Source of the DNA: Pyxidicoccus parkwaysis
Lineage (GTDB): Bacteria > Myxococcota > Myxococcia > Myxococcales > Myxococcaceae
Length of the DNA stretch: 64,000 bases
Assembly: GCF_017301735.1 (NCBI RefSeq)
Contig: NZ_CP071090.1
Span: forward strand, 4,206,001 to 4,270,000
Direction of reading: 5' to 3'
The position numbers and the translations under genes are program-made. A model generated the notes under the pieces. That model was not told where the DNA came from. It did no database searches and saw only the letters and a program-made list of their open reading frames with translations. Positions 42,466 to 54,600 of this stretch are shown here, piece after piece; the stretch's first letter is position 1; each line of letters begins with the position of its first letter.

Positions 42466-42470
42466 GGGAC

Positions 42471-42600
42471 TCAGCTCTCCACGTCGGTCGCGTCCAGCAG
42501 CGCGTCCAGTTCCTCGTCCGACAACTGCTCCAGCGCGGAGGGGTCCAGCTCCCTCGACACCCGGGCAATCGGCGCGTCCGCGAGCTGCTGCATCGAGCCC
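42471..42600 (-). other. acidic C-terminal docking-like tail
   Basis: After the last PCP the protein ends in a short acidic helix ([17 protein letters not shown]). The next protein begins with a basic helix (TREEKLALLAKRLEKK). The charge complementarity suggests an inter-subunit docking pair; no structural proof. Confidence 0.5.
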
Positions 42601-45600
42601 GCCAGCCGCGACACCACATCCGCCAGACCCGAGAGGGTCGGCGACTCGAACACCGCCGTGAGCGGCAGCTCCACGCCCAGCGCCTCACGCACGCGCGAGA
42701 CAATCTGCGCGGCCATCAGCGAGTGGCCACCCAGCGCGAAGAAGTCGTCCCGGGCGCCGATGCGCGTCCGGCCGAGCAGCTCCGTCCAGATGCCCGCCAG
42801 CGCCAGTTCCTCCGGCGTCGTCGGCGCCACGTACTCCGCCGCGTTGCCCGTGGGGGCCGCACGCGCACGGAGCGAGCGCCGGTCCACCTTTCCGCTCGGC
42901 GTGAGCGGCAGCGACTCCAGCGCCTCGAAGGCGGACGGCACCATGTAGTCCGGCAGCCGCTCCTTGAGGAACGCGCGCAGGCCCGTGGCATCGAGCACCT
43001 GTCCGGGCTTCATGATGACCCACGCCACCAGCCGGGCCTCCCCCGGGGAGTCCTCGTGCGCCACGACGGCGACGCGCGCCACTGCCGCGTGCTGGGCGAG
43101 CACGGCTTCCACTTCACCGGGCTCCACACGGGCGCCGCGCACCTTCACCTGGTCGTCGGCGCGGCCCAGGTATTCGAGCTGGCCGTCCGGCATCCACCGG
43201 GCCACGTCTCCCGTGCGGTACATGCGCGCACCGGGCGTGGTCCCGAACGGGTCGGCCAGGAAGCGCTCCGCCGTCGCATCCGGCCGCGCGAGGTAGCCGC
43301 GCGCCACGCCTGGGCCCGCGACGTACAGCTCTCCGCGCACGCCCGAGGGCACCGGTCGCAGCGACTCGTCCAGCACGTACGCGCGCAGGTTGTCGATGGG
43401 CCGGCCAATCGTCACCGGGCCCTCACCGACCTCACCCGCCGTCGCATCCGCCGCCACCTCGGAGGAGCCGTAGAGGTTGAGCAGCCGCGCGTGAGGCAAC
43501 CGCTCGCGGAAGCGCGAGGCCAGCTCGTCCGGCAGCCGCTCGCCGCTGGTCACCCAGGTGCGCAGCGACGACAGCCGGCGGCCCACATCCGGCACCTCCA
43601 GCAGGGCCCGCAGCAGCGACGGGACGAGCACCAGCCGCGTCACTCCGCGCTGCTCCATCACCGCCACGAGCCGCGCCGGGTCCTTCACGGTGTCGTCGGA
43701 CAGCAGCACCGAGGGCACACCGGCCAGCAGGGGCCCGAGCACCTCCCACACCGAGTCCACGAAGCTGAGCGCCGTCTTCACGGTGCACACCTCGCCGGGC
43801 TCGAACGGGACGGTGCGCCACATCCACGCGAAGCGGTTGAGCGTCGCGCGGTGCGTGGCCATCACGCCCTTGGGCCGGCCCGTGGAGCCGGAGGTGAAGA
43901 TGACGTACGCGAGCGCGTCGCCACCCACCGGAGGAGGCAACGGCTCACCCGCCTCGGCACGGTCGTCCTCGAGCCAGAGCACGGGGATTCCCTCGTGAGG
44001 CGGCAGCCGGTCCGCAAGGTGCTGACGTGCGAGCAGCGCCATCGGGCGGCTCTCCTCCACCATCCACGCCAGTCGCTCGCGAGGCCAGGAAGGATCCAAC
44101 GGCACCCAGGCCGCGCCCGCCTTCAGCACGGCCAGCACGCCCGCAACCATCTCCACCGAGCGGTCCGAGCACAACGCCACCCGCAACTCCGGGCCCACGC
44201 CCAGGTGTTGCAGCGTGCGCGCGAGCCCTTCCGCCCGCGCTGCCAGCTCGCGGTACGTCACCCGCGTCTCCCCGTCCACCAGGGCCAGCGCGTCCGGCGT
44301 GCGCGAAGCCTGGGCGTCGAAGAGCGCGGCGAGGCTGGCCTCCGAGTCGAAGTTGGCGAGAGGCCCGCGCCCGACGTCGAGCACGCGACGCCGCTCCTCC
44401 TCGTGCAGCATCGGCACGTCATCGAGCCGCTGCACGCCGGAGGCGAGGCCTTCCATCAGGGTCCGCCAGTGCTCCAGCATCCGCGCCACCGTGCCCTCGC
44501 CGAAGAGCGCCGGCGCATAGGCGAGGATGAGGCGCAGCCGGTCACCCGGCACCACGTAGGCGATGAGCGGGTAGTTGCCCTGCTCGTGGCTCTCCACGTC
44601 CCGCACTTCCATCCCCGGGACGCGCTGCCCCAGCGTGGTGTCGAGCGGGTAGTTCTCGAAGATGAGCATGCTCTCGAAGAGCGGCAGGCCTCGCGGCACG
44701 TCGCTCCAGCCCTTCACCTGCACCAACGGGCTGTGCTCGAACTGGCGCATCTCCAGTTGCCGCGCCTGGAGTCCCTGGAGCCAGGAGACCACCGGCGCAC
44801 CGCGCGGCAGCGTCACCCGCACGGGCAACGAGTTGATGAACAGGCCGACCATCGACTCCGCGTCCGGCAGGTCCACCGGACGCCCGGAGACGGTGGCGCC
44901 GAAGACGACGTCATCCTCTCCCGCGTACCGGGCGAGCAGCAGCGCCCACGCGCCCTGCGCCAGCGTGTTGAGAGTGAGGCCGTTCTTCCGCGCGAAGGCC
45001 TGGAGCGAAGCGGTGGTCTCGGGAGACAGCCACAGCTTCTCCTCGCCGGTGACGGCGGCCTCCGCTCCCGGCGCGATGGGCCGGGCGGCGGGCAGCGGCG
45101 TCGGGGTGATGAAGCCGGCCAGCTCCTTGCGCCAGAAGGCCTCTGCTCGCGAGAGGTCCTGCCGCTGGAGCCACGCCATGTAGTCGCGCCACGCGGGAGG
45201 ACGCGGCAACGCGGGCTCACGGCCCGAGCTGAGCGCCTCGTAGCAGGCGAAGACCTGCTGGAGCATGATGCCCACGCCCCAGCCGTCCATCACGAGGTGA
45301 TGGTGCCGCCAGAGGAAGCGGTACTCCTCGTCGCCCAGGCGCACCACGTCCATCCGGGCCAGTGGCGCCGAGGAGAGCGTGAAGCCCCGGGCGCGGTCCT
45401 CGCGAATCAGCGCGTCCTGCCGCGAGCGCTGTTCGTCAGGGGCCAGCCCTCGCCAGTCGTGCTCCTTCCAGGGCAGCTCGGCCTTCGCGTGGACGACCTG
45501 GAGCGGCTCGGGCAGGCCTTCATGGACGAACGAGGTCCGCAGGATTGCGTTGCGGGCGATGACCTCCGCCCACGCGCGCCGCAGCGCGGGCACGTCGACC

Positions 45601-48600
45601 CGGCCTCGCGAGGTCCATGAGAGCTGCTCGTGGAACACACCCGAGCCGGGCACCGCGAGCGCCGCGTGGAAGAGCATGCCCTGCTGCAGCGAGGTGAGCG
45701 GGTACAGGTCCTCCGCGTCCGGGTACTGTCGCAGCGTGCGCTCCAGCGTCGCGGGAGAGAGCCGCGCCAGCGGGAAGTCTCCCGGCGAGCGGCGTGCCGC
45801 GTCCGGACTGCCACGGCCTTCCACCAGCTCGCGCAGCGCGGCCATGAAGTGGTCGGCCACGGACTGGATGGTGGCGCGCTGGTACACGCGCGAGCCGTAC
45901 ACCCAGGTCACCTTCAGCCGGCCCTCGCTCACCACCGCGTTCACCTCGATGCGATGGGGCCTGCGGCCACCGGAGCCATGCCACGGGCCACTCGGCTCCT
46001 CCGTGAGAGCGAAGCGCTCCGAGCCCCGAGCCGCTGCGTCGAGCTGGCCCAGGTAGTTGAAGCCCACCTCCGCGCGAGGCGCGGTTCGGAGCACTTCCGC
46101 CGAGTCCGCGCGCAGGTAGCGCAGCAGCCCGTAGCCGATGCCATTGGCGGGCAACCTGCGCCGTGCATCCCGAAGCGCCCTGAGCGCATCACCCGGGCTG
46201 CCACCTTCCGGCAGCTCCACGTCCAGCGGGAAGGTGCTGGTGAACCAGCCCACCGTGCGGGACAGGTCCACGTCGGAGAAGAGCGCCTCGCGACCGTGGC
46301 CCTCCAGCTCCAGCCGCACCTTGCGGCCACCGGTCCAACCGGAGATGGCCTTCGCCACCGCCGTGAGCAGCACCTCGTCCACGCGAGACCGGTAGGCTGT
46401 GGGCACCTCGGCCAGCAGCGCCCGGGTCTCCGTCTCACCGAGCGTCACCGTGAGCAGCGCCGCGGATCCCGGGGTGTCTTCACCGTCCTTCAGGCCCACC
46501 GGAAGCGGCGACACGTCGCCCGTCGCCTTCCAGATCGGCAGCTCGCGGGCCAGCGACTCCGAGCGGGCGTGCCCCACCAGTCGCTCCGCCCACGACTTGA
46601 ACGACGTTGTCTTCGCCGGCAGCGCCACGGGAGCTCCACGCTCCAGTTGCGTGTAGGCCGTCTCCAGGTCCTCCAGCAGAGGACGCAGCGAGACACCGTC
46701 CACGGCGAGGTGGTGCACCACCAGCAGCAGCCGGCCCGTGCGCCCTGCTCCCCGCTCGAAGAGAGCGGCACGCAGCAACAGTCCTTCATTCAGGTCCAGG
46801 CCGCGGTGAAGCTCCGCGCCCACCTTCTCCAGCGCAGCGCCCTGCTCCGCTTCCGGCACGGAGGACAGGTCCACGCGCCGCACCGTCACCCTCTCCGGGA
46901 TGGGCGCGTTGAACTGTCTCCAGCCCTCCGCCGTCCGCGTGAAGCTCAGGCGGAGCGCGTCGTGGTGAGTCACCAGCGCAAGCAGGGCACGCTCCAGCAG
47001 TGCTGCGTCCACCGGCCGGCGCACCTCCAGCACGGCGGCCAGGTTGTAGTGGTGCGGCTCCGGCAGCGCCCAGTCCTCGAAGAAGATGCGCTGCATCGGC
47101 GTCAGTGGCACCGGGCCTTCCACCACGCCCTGCTCCGCCGTGCCCTGCTTCGCCCTACCCGCCGCAGCGGCCAACTCCACGAGCGTCTGCTTCTCGAAGA
47201 GCATGGCCGGCTCCAGCGCCAGCCCCGCCGCCTTCGCGCGCGAGACAATCTGGATGCCGAGGATGGAGTCGCCACCCAGCTCGAAGAAGTTGTCGTGCAG
47301 GCCCACGCGCTCCACGCCGAGCACCTGCGCCCAGAGCGCTGCCAGCGTCTTCTCCGCGTCAGTGGTCGGCTCGACGAAGGTCTTCCCCGGCCCCACGCGC
47401 GCAGTGTCCGATGCGGGCAGTGCCGCCCGGTCCACCTTTCCAGCGGGAGACAGCGGCAGCGCGTCCAGTGCGACGAACGCCGCGGGCACCATGTGCTCGG
47501 GCAGCCGCTCCTTGAGGAAGGCGCGCAGCGCGGTGACATCCAGCGCCGCTGCATCCGCTACGAGATAGCCCACGAGCCGCTTCGTCCCCGGTGGCTCCTC
47601 GCGCACCGTGGCCACCGCGTCGCTCACGCCGGGGTACTGGCGCAGCGCCGCTTCCAACTCGCCCAGCTCGATGCGGAACCCACGCACCTTGACCTGGTGG
47701 TCCGTACGGCCGACGTACTCCAGCCGCCCATCGAGGCGATGACGGACGCGGTCGCCCGTGCGGTACAGGCGCGCACCGGACTCACCGGAGAGCGCATCCG
47801 GGATGAAGCGCTCCGCCGTCAGGTCCGGCCGGCCCAGGTAGCCTCGCGCCACGCCCGGTCCGCCGAGGTACAGCTCACCCGGCACGCCCGGCGGCACGGG
47901 CTGTCCCCGTCCATCCAGCACGTACGCGCGCATGTTCGCGATGGGACGCCCGATGTCCGGCCGCTCCGCGTCCAGCTCCGTGGAGACCGTCGCGCAGACG
48001 GTGGCCTCCGTCGGACCGTAGCCATTGAGCAACCGCCGCCGCGACGTCCACCGACGCGCCAGCTCCGGAGAGCACGCCTCACCGGCGGAGATGACCGTCT
48101 CCAGCGAGGACAGGCCCTCGGAGTCGAGCTGCGACAGCGAGGATGGCGTGAGCGTCACGGTGGTGATGCCGCGAGAGTCCAGCACCTCGCGCAGCGGTGC
48201 ACCCGGCAGCAACGAGTCGCGCGGCGCGAGATGCAGCTCCGCACCGGCAACCAGCGTGGAGAGCACTTCCAGCACGGACGCATCGAAGCCGAGCGCGGCC
48301 GCCTGAAGCACCCTCTTGCCCGGTCCCACTCCGTGCGCGCGGATGACGGCGCGCACCGTGTTGACGAGACCCCGGTGCGGCACGAGCACGCCCTTCGGAG
48401 TCCCCGTCGAACCCGACGTGTAGATGACGTACGCCAGCCCACCGGAGAGCACGGCGGAGCCCGGCGGAGACGAGGGGTTCCGGCTGATGCTGGCCCACTC
48501 CGAGTCCACGGAGACGAGCAGCTCCGTGCCAGCGGGAAGCTCGTCCGCGAGGTGCTCCTGCGTCACCGCCACGGACAGGCCGGCGTCCCTCATCATGTAG

Positions 48601-51600
48601 GTCAACCGCGCGTTGGGATACGCGGGGTCCAGCGGGACGAACGCACCGCCGGCCTTCAGCACGCCGAGCATTCCCACCACCAGCTCCGAGGAACGCTCCG
48701 CGCACAACCCGACCCGCACCTCCGGCCCCACGCCCACCGAGCGCAGATGATGCGCGAGCTGATTCGCGCGGGCATCGAGCTCCGCGTACGTGAGCCGCTG
48801 GCCCTCGGTCACCACCGCGATTGCGTCCGGCGTCCGAGCAGCCTGCGCCTCGAAGAGGTCGTGGATGCGCGCGTCCTCGGGGAAGGGCTCGCGCGTGTCG
48901 TTCCACTCCACGAGCATCCGGTGCCGCTCGGCGCCGGACAGCAGCGGCAGCTCGCCCACGCGTTGTGATGGGTTGGCGGCAATGCCCTCCAGCAGTCGCA
49001 CGAAGCGCGCCCAGAGCAGGTGCACCGTCGCGGGCTCGAAGAGGTCCGCCGCGTACTCCAGCGCGCCCGAGAGTCCGTCCCTGGTCTCGCGCAGCTCCAG
49101 CGACAGGTCCACCTTGGTCGCGCCGATGTCCAGCTCGACCATCTTCACGCCCAGGCCCGGCGTCTGGACCTCCACGGGCGGCGTGTTGTGGAACGTCAGC
49201 ATCGCCTGGACCAGCGGCATGCGGCTCGGGTCTCGCGGCACGCGCAGCTCGTCCACCAGCTTCTCGAACGGAACCTCCTGGTGGGCATACGCGCCAATGG
49301 ACGCCGCCTTCACCCCACGGAGCAGCTCCACGAAGGTCGGCGCTCTGGAGAAGTCGCCGCGAATGGCGAGCGTGTTGAGGAAGCAGCCGATGAGCCCCTC
49401 CAGCTCGGGGCGGTTGCGGCCCGCGGCGGAGGTGCCGACGATGATGTCGTCCTGACCCGAGTAGCGGTGCAGCAGTGTCTGCAATGCCGCCGCGAGGACC
49501 ATGAAGGGCGTGGCGCCTTCACGGCGGCCCAGCGTCCAGAGCGCGTCCATGACGGGCTTGCCCACGGACACCGGGATGCGGCCACCCCGGCCCGACCAGC
49601 GCATGGGACGCGGACGGTCCGTGGGCAGCTCCAGCACCTGGGCTCCGGCGAGCTGCTTCTTCCAGTACGCGAGCTGCGCCTCCATGCCCGGCCCGTTGAG
49701 CCAGCCGCGCTGCCACGCCGCGTAGTCCGCGTACTGCACCGGAAGCGCGGGCAGCGGCGAGGGCTTCCCGGCCGCGAGCGCCTCGTACAGCATCACCAGC
49801 TCGCGGAACAACACGCCGCCGGACCAGCCGTCGGAGGCGATGTGATGGATGGTGAGGTGCAGCACCGAGGCTGTGTCACCGATGCGAATCAGCACGGCCC
49901 GCAGCACCGGCCCGTGCACCAGGTCGAACGGACGGCGCGCTTCCGAGAGCGCCAGTCGCAGCGCATCGGCCTCGCGCTCCTCCAGCGTCGCGCCATGGGT
50001 GTCCCGCTGCTCCAGCCGCAGCGGCATGGAGGGAATGATGACCTGCCGCGCGCCGTCTTCCGAGAGCGCGAAGGTGGTGCGCAGCACCTCGTGCCGGCGC
50101 ACCAGCTCGTTCAGTGCCGTCTCCAGGAGCGGCGCATCCATCCTCCCCTCCAGGCGGAGGGTGACGGTGTTGTTGTAGGCGATGCCATCCGGGTCGAGCT
50201 GGCTGAGCGCCCAGATGCGCTGCTGCGGGAACGACAGCGGCAGCGGCTGCTCTCTCGACACCCGCACCACCGGCGTGGCGGTCGCGGCCGGCACCTCCGC
50301 GATGGGCGCGGGCTGCGGGGCCACGGTGTCGCGAGGCTTCGACTGACGGCGAGGCTTCGCGGCGCGAGACGGCTTCACCACCTCGACCTCTTCCACGGTG
50401 CGGAAGCGGGCGCGCTGTCCCGTCAGGAACAGGCGCTCCTCCGTGCCTCCACCGGGCGCGGTGATGAACCGCGCGCGCGTGGCCTCCGCGTCGTTCCAGA
50501 AGCCGCGAGGAATGACGGCACCACCGAGCGCCAGCTCGCCCACGACGCCCACGGGCACCGGGGCACCCGAAGCATCACGCAGGTACACGGGCGCCTCGGA
50601 GAAGGACGGCCAGGCAGCGCCGAGCACGGAGGCATCCAGCTCCACGCTCCGCGACGAGACACCAGGAACCTCCGTGTGAGGCTCACCACCCAGCACCCAC
50701 AGGCGTACGCCCTCCAGCGCACCCTGCGCGCCGGGCAACTCCGCGAGCGCACGGGCCTGGGACGGCGCGCAGCGCAGCGCGGTGATGCCTTCTCCCCGGA
50801 CGAGCTCCAGCAGGTCGCCCATGCCGGCATCGCCCTCGGCGAGCACGGCCTCCTCGGGCAACGGACGCACCTGGGAGCGCCGCACCAGCTCTGCCAGCAG
50901 GCGCAGGCTGGACATCGTCGGCGCCAGCGGCACGCCGTAGTCGACGAGGCAGGCAATCTCGTCCACGTCCAGCGAGCGCACGCGTTCGACGACGCGCTCG
51001 CACTGCTCCACCGTGCCGAACAGGCCTCCGTCCTTCAGGTAGTGGTCCGCGGCCTGCCCGAGCATCACCTCCATGTCCTGGGGGGTGAGGCCACGCACGT
51101 CCACGCTGCTGTTGATGCTGGCCAGCAGGTTGGCGAAGACGTCCACCGAGCTCTGGATGTACTGCTTCAGCGGCTCGCGCGCGGCGGCACGCACCTCGTC
51201 CATGTCCTGGCCGAGGAAGGTGTGCAACATCAGCGTCACCTGGCCGCGCCCCGGACCGTGTCCTGACTTGCGGTACGTCTCGCGGTACAGCGCCACCTTC
51301 GTGGCCAGCTCGTCCAGGCTGGAGCCCAGGCCGAGGACGTTGGTGAGGATGCCCGCGCCCACCTCGCCGGCCTTGCGGAACGTCTCCGGGTTGCCCGTGG
51401 AGGTGAGCCACACCGGCAGGTCCGCCTGCTTCGGCTTCGGCCGCAGCGCCAGCTCCACCTCGTGGCCCGCTCCGTTGCGGCGCTTCACCGTGCCGCCGCG
51501 CCACAGCCTCCGCACCTCTTCCAACCTCTCGATGAGGACCTCGCGACGGCGCGCGTAGGTGTCCGGCGAGAGCGAGAAGTCATTCGCGTGCCAGCCCGTG

Positions 51601-54600
51601 GCGAACGAGATGCCGACGCGGCCCCGGGACAGGTTGTCCACCACGGACCACTGCTCGGCCACCTCGATGGGGTCGTGCAGCGGCAGCACCACGCTGCCCG
51701 CGCGAATCCGCAGATTCCGCGTCAGCATCGCCAGCGCGCCGGCAATCACCGACGGCTGCGGGTACAGACCGCCGAAGGAGTGGAAGCGCCGCTCCGGCGT
51801 CCAGATGGCGGAGAACCCGTGCGCGTCCGCGAACTTCGCACCCTCCAACAGCAGCTCGTACTTCTCCTCGCCCAGCGAGTCCTCGTCGTTGGCGAAGTAC
51901 GAGAGGCTGAAGTCGAGCTTCCGGCGCGTGTCCGCCTTCCGCCCGAGGACGGCGAAGCGCGCGGCCAGCCGCTCGGGAGGGAGGACGACGCGCATGCCGC
52001 GCGCCAGGGCCCACAGCAGGTCCATCCCCGTCGGGTCCGACGCGGGCCCACCCGCCGCAAGCCACACCTCGCCCTCGCCCGCCCCCACCCGCGCGTCGAG
52101 CGATGACAGCAGTTGCGCGACGTTGCGATGGGTCAGCATGACGCGGCCGCGTCCACCCATCACCTCGGGCGTGGGCACGATGAACGCGAGCTGCTCCGCG
52201 GGCACGAAGCCGTGCGAACCCTCCACCTCACCGCGCACACCGGCCTGGGACGTAGACGCATCCAAGAACGGCGCTGCATCGAGCGCACCATCCGTCACGG
52301 TCTCGCCATCCACCACCACGGCGCGTACGCCGGCCGGAAGCGACGACGCATCCGAGAGCCGAGCGACCAGCAAGAGCCGGGGCCCCGAGGCAGGAAGCAG
52401 CGACTTCAGCTCCAGCACCTCGCCTCGCGTGACGGGGAGGCACGCACCACCGGCCTCCAGCACGCCCCAGAGCGCGATGACCGCTTCGAGGGAAGGCTCC
52501 AGGCGCAGGGCCACGGGGACTTCAGGCCCCACTCCGTCACGCCGCAGCCCGGCCGCGAGTCCCCGAGCACGAGCGGCCAGCTCACGCCATGTCAGGCGAC
52601 GCGCACCGGCACTGATGGCCACCGCATCCGGAGTCCGCTCGACTCGGGCCGCGAGGCGCTCCAGCAGGCCCTGCGCGGAACGCTGCTTCACCGCGCGCGC
52701 AGGGAGGCTCCGCTCCTCCGCCGTCGCCAGCGGCAGTCGCGACACCCGCAGCTCCGGGTCCGTGAGCGCCGCGCCGAGCAGCGTCTTCAGGTGTCCCGCC
52801 ATGCGCGCGATGCGCGACTCGTCATAGAGCTCGGTGGCGTACTCGATGAAGCCGTGGAAGGTGCCGCCCTCCATCTCGTGCAGCAGGAGGGTCAACTCCC
52901 CCAGCGTCGCGCCGAACTGCGCGGGCGTGCCCGGCACTTCGACCAGCTCCATGTCGATGCCCGGCAATGACGGTGGTGTGGTGACGACATTCGCGTGCAG
53001 CACGAGCGCCGCGTCGCACAGTTGCGAGCGGTTCGGGTCCCGTCCCGGTGCCACGATGGGCAGCAGGTGCTCGAAGGGCACGTCCTGGTGGCTGGACGCG
53101 CCGATGGTCACCTCGCGCGCCCGGGACACCAGCTCGCGGAACGACGGGTCTCCGGACGCATCGGTGCGCAGCGCCATGGCGTGGGCCACGAAGCCGATGA
53201 GCGGCTCCAGCTCTCCACGGGCGCGGTTGCCCACCGGCGTGCCCACCACGATGTCCTCGCGTCCCGAGTAGCGGACGAGCAGCGAGGACAGCGCGGCCAA
53301 CAGCGTCATGAAGGGCGTCACGCCCTCGCGGTGGCTGAAGGCGTAGAGTGCGGCGCTCAGCTCGCGCGAGAAGGTCACCGGGAAGCGTGCCCCGCGCAGG
53401 CGTGTATTCGCGCCTCGCGGCCGGTCCGACACCAGCTCCAGCGAAGGAGGCAGCTCCGCCAGCACCTCGCGCCAGTACGCGTCCTGCGCGGCCAGCGTGC
53501 CACCGGCCAGCGAGCGCCGCTCCCATGCCGCCGCGTCCACGTACTGCACGGCCAGCTCCGGCAGCGGCGCCGGCCGGCCCTCGCGGAACGCCTGGTAGTT
53601 CACCGCCGTCTCGCGGAAGAACGCCACCATCGACAGCGTGTCCGACGCGATGTGGTGCACCGTGAGGAGCATCAGGTGCTCCGCATCGGCCAATCGCAGC
53701 AGCCGGGCCCGGACGATGGGGCCGTGCTCCAGCGAGAACGGCAGCACCGCCTCTTCCAGGGCCAACCGCAGCGCCTCGGCCTCGCGGTCTCCTGCGTGTC
53801 CGCGCAGGTCCACCACCGGCACCTGGATGCGGACCTCGGCGGCGAAGCGCTGGCGCACGCGGCCGTCCTGCACGGTGTACGTCGCGCGCAGCATCTCGTG
53901 ACGACGGATGACCTCGTTGACGCTGCGCTCCAGCAGCGCCACGTCGAGCGTGCCCGTGAGCCGCACCGCCAGGGGCATGTTGAGGGACGGGTTGCCCGGG
54001 TCGAGCTGCTCCATCCGCCAGACGCGCTCCTGCACGACGGACAGCGGCAGCTCGCCGTTGCGGTCGATGCGCACCATGACCTCCAGTGCGCCCGCGCCCG
54101 TTGCCGGGAGGGACTGCTGGAGCATCGCCTCGATACGACGGGAGATGCCCGCCACCGTGGGCGCCTCGAACAGCGCGCTCAGCGGGAGCTGCACTCCGAA
54201 CGTCTCGCGCAGGCGCGTCAGCATCTGCGCCGCCATCAGCGAGTTGCCGCCCAGCTCCAGGAAGTCGTCGTCGGGGCCGATGTCCACCGCGCCCAGGCGC
54301 TCACGCCAGATGCCCATCACGCGCTGCTGGATTTCGCTCGCGGACGTGGGAGGCACCGGCAGCGCGGCGGCCACGAGCGACTCGGCCATGGCCGTCGTCG
54401 CGGGCTGCGACACCGGTGCGGGCATGGCCTGGGACACCAGGGCCACGGGCTGCGAATCCAGGCGGCAGGACTTCTCCTCGAACGGGTACGTCGGCAGCGG
54501 GACGCGGCGGCGCTTCTCCGCGCCGTGGAACTTCTCCCACGACACGTCCACGCCCGCGCTCCACAGGTCGCCGAGCGACTGGAGCAGTCCCCGGTAGTCC

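Noticed and set aside
42381-45620. Very long plus-strand open frames opposite the synthetases (for example 42381-45620, 45630-48968, 39496-42948, 30931-33795)
   Set aside because: They are antisense shadows of the NRPS/PKS genes. Their translations are Arg/His/Gln-rich, lack known motifs and recur with every module because the modules repeat.
50400-52680. Reading the interrupted A domain as a glycine-loading, alpha-hydroxylating MtaG-like module
   Set aside because: A3, A5, A7 and A8-A10 are lost and no PCP follows, so it cannot activate or carry an amino acid.
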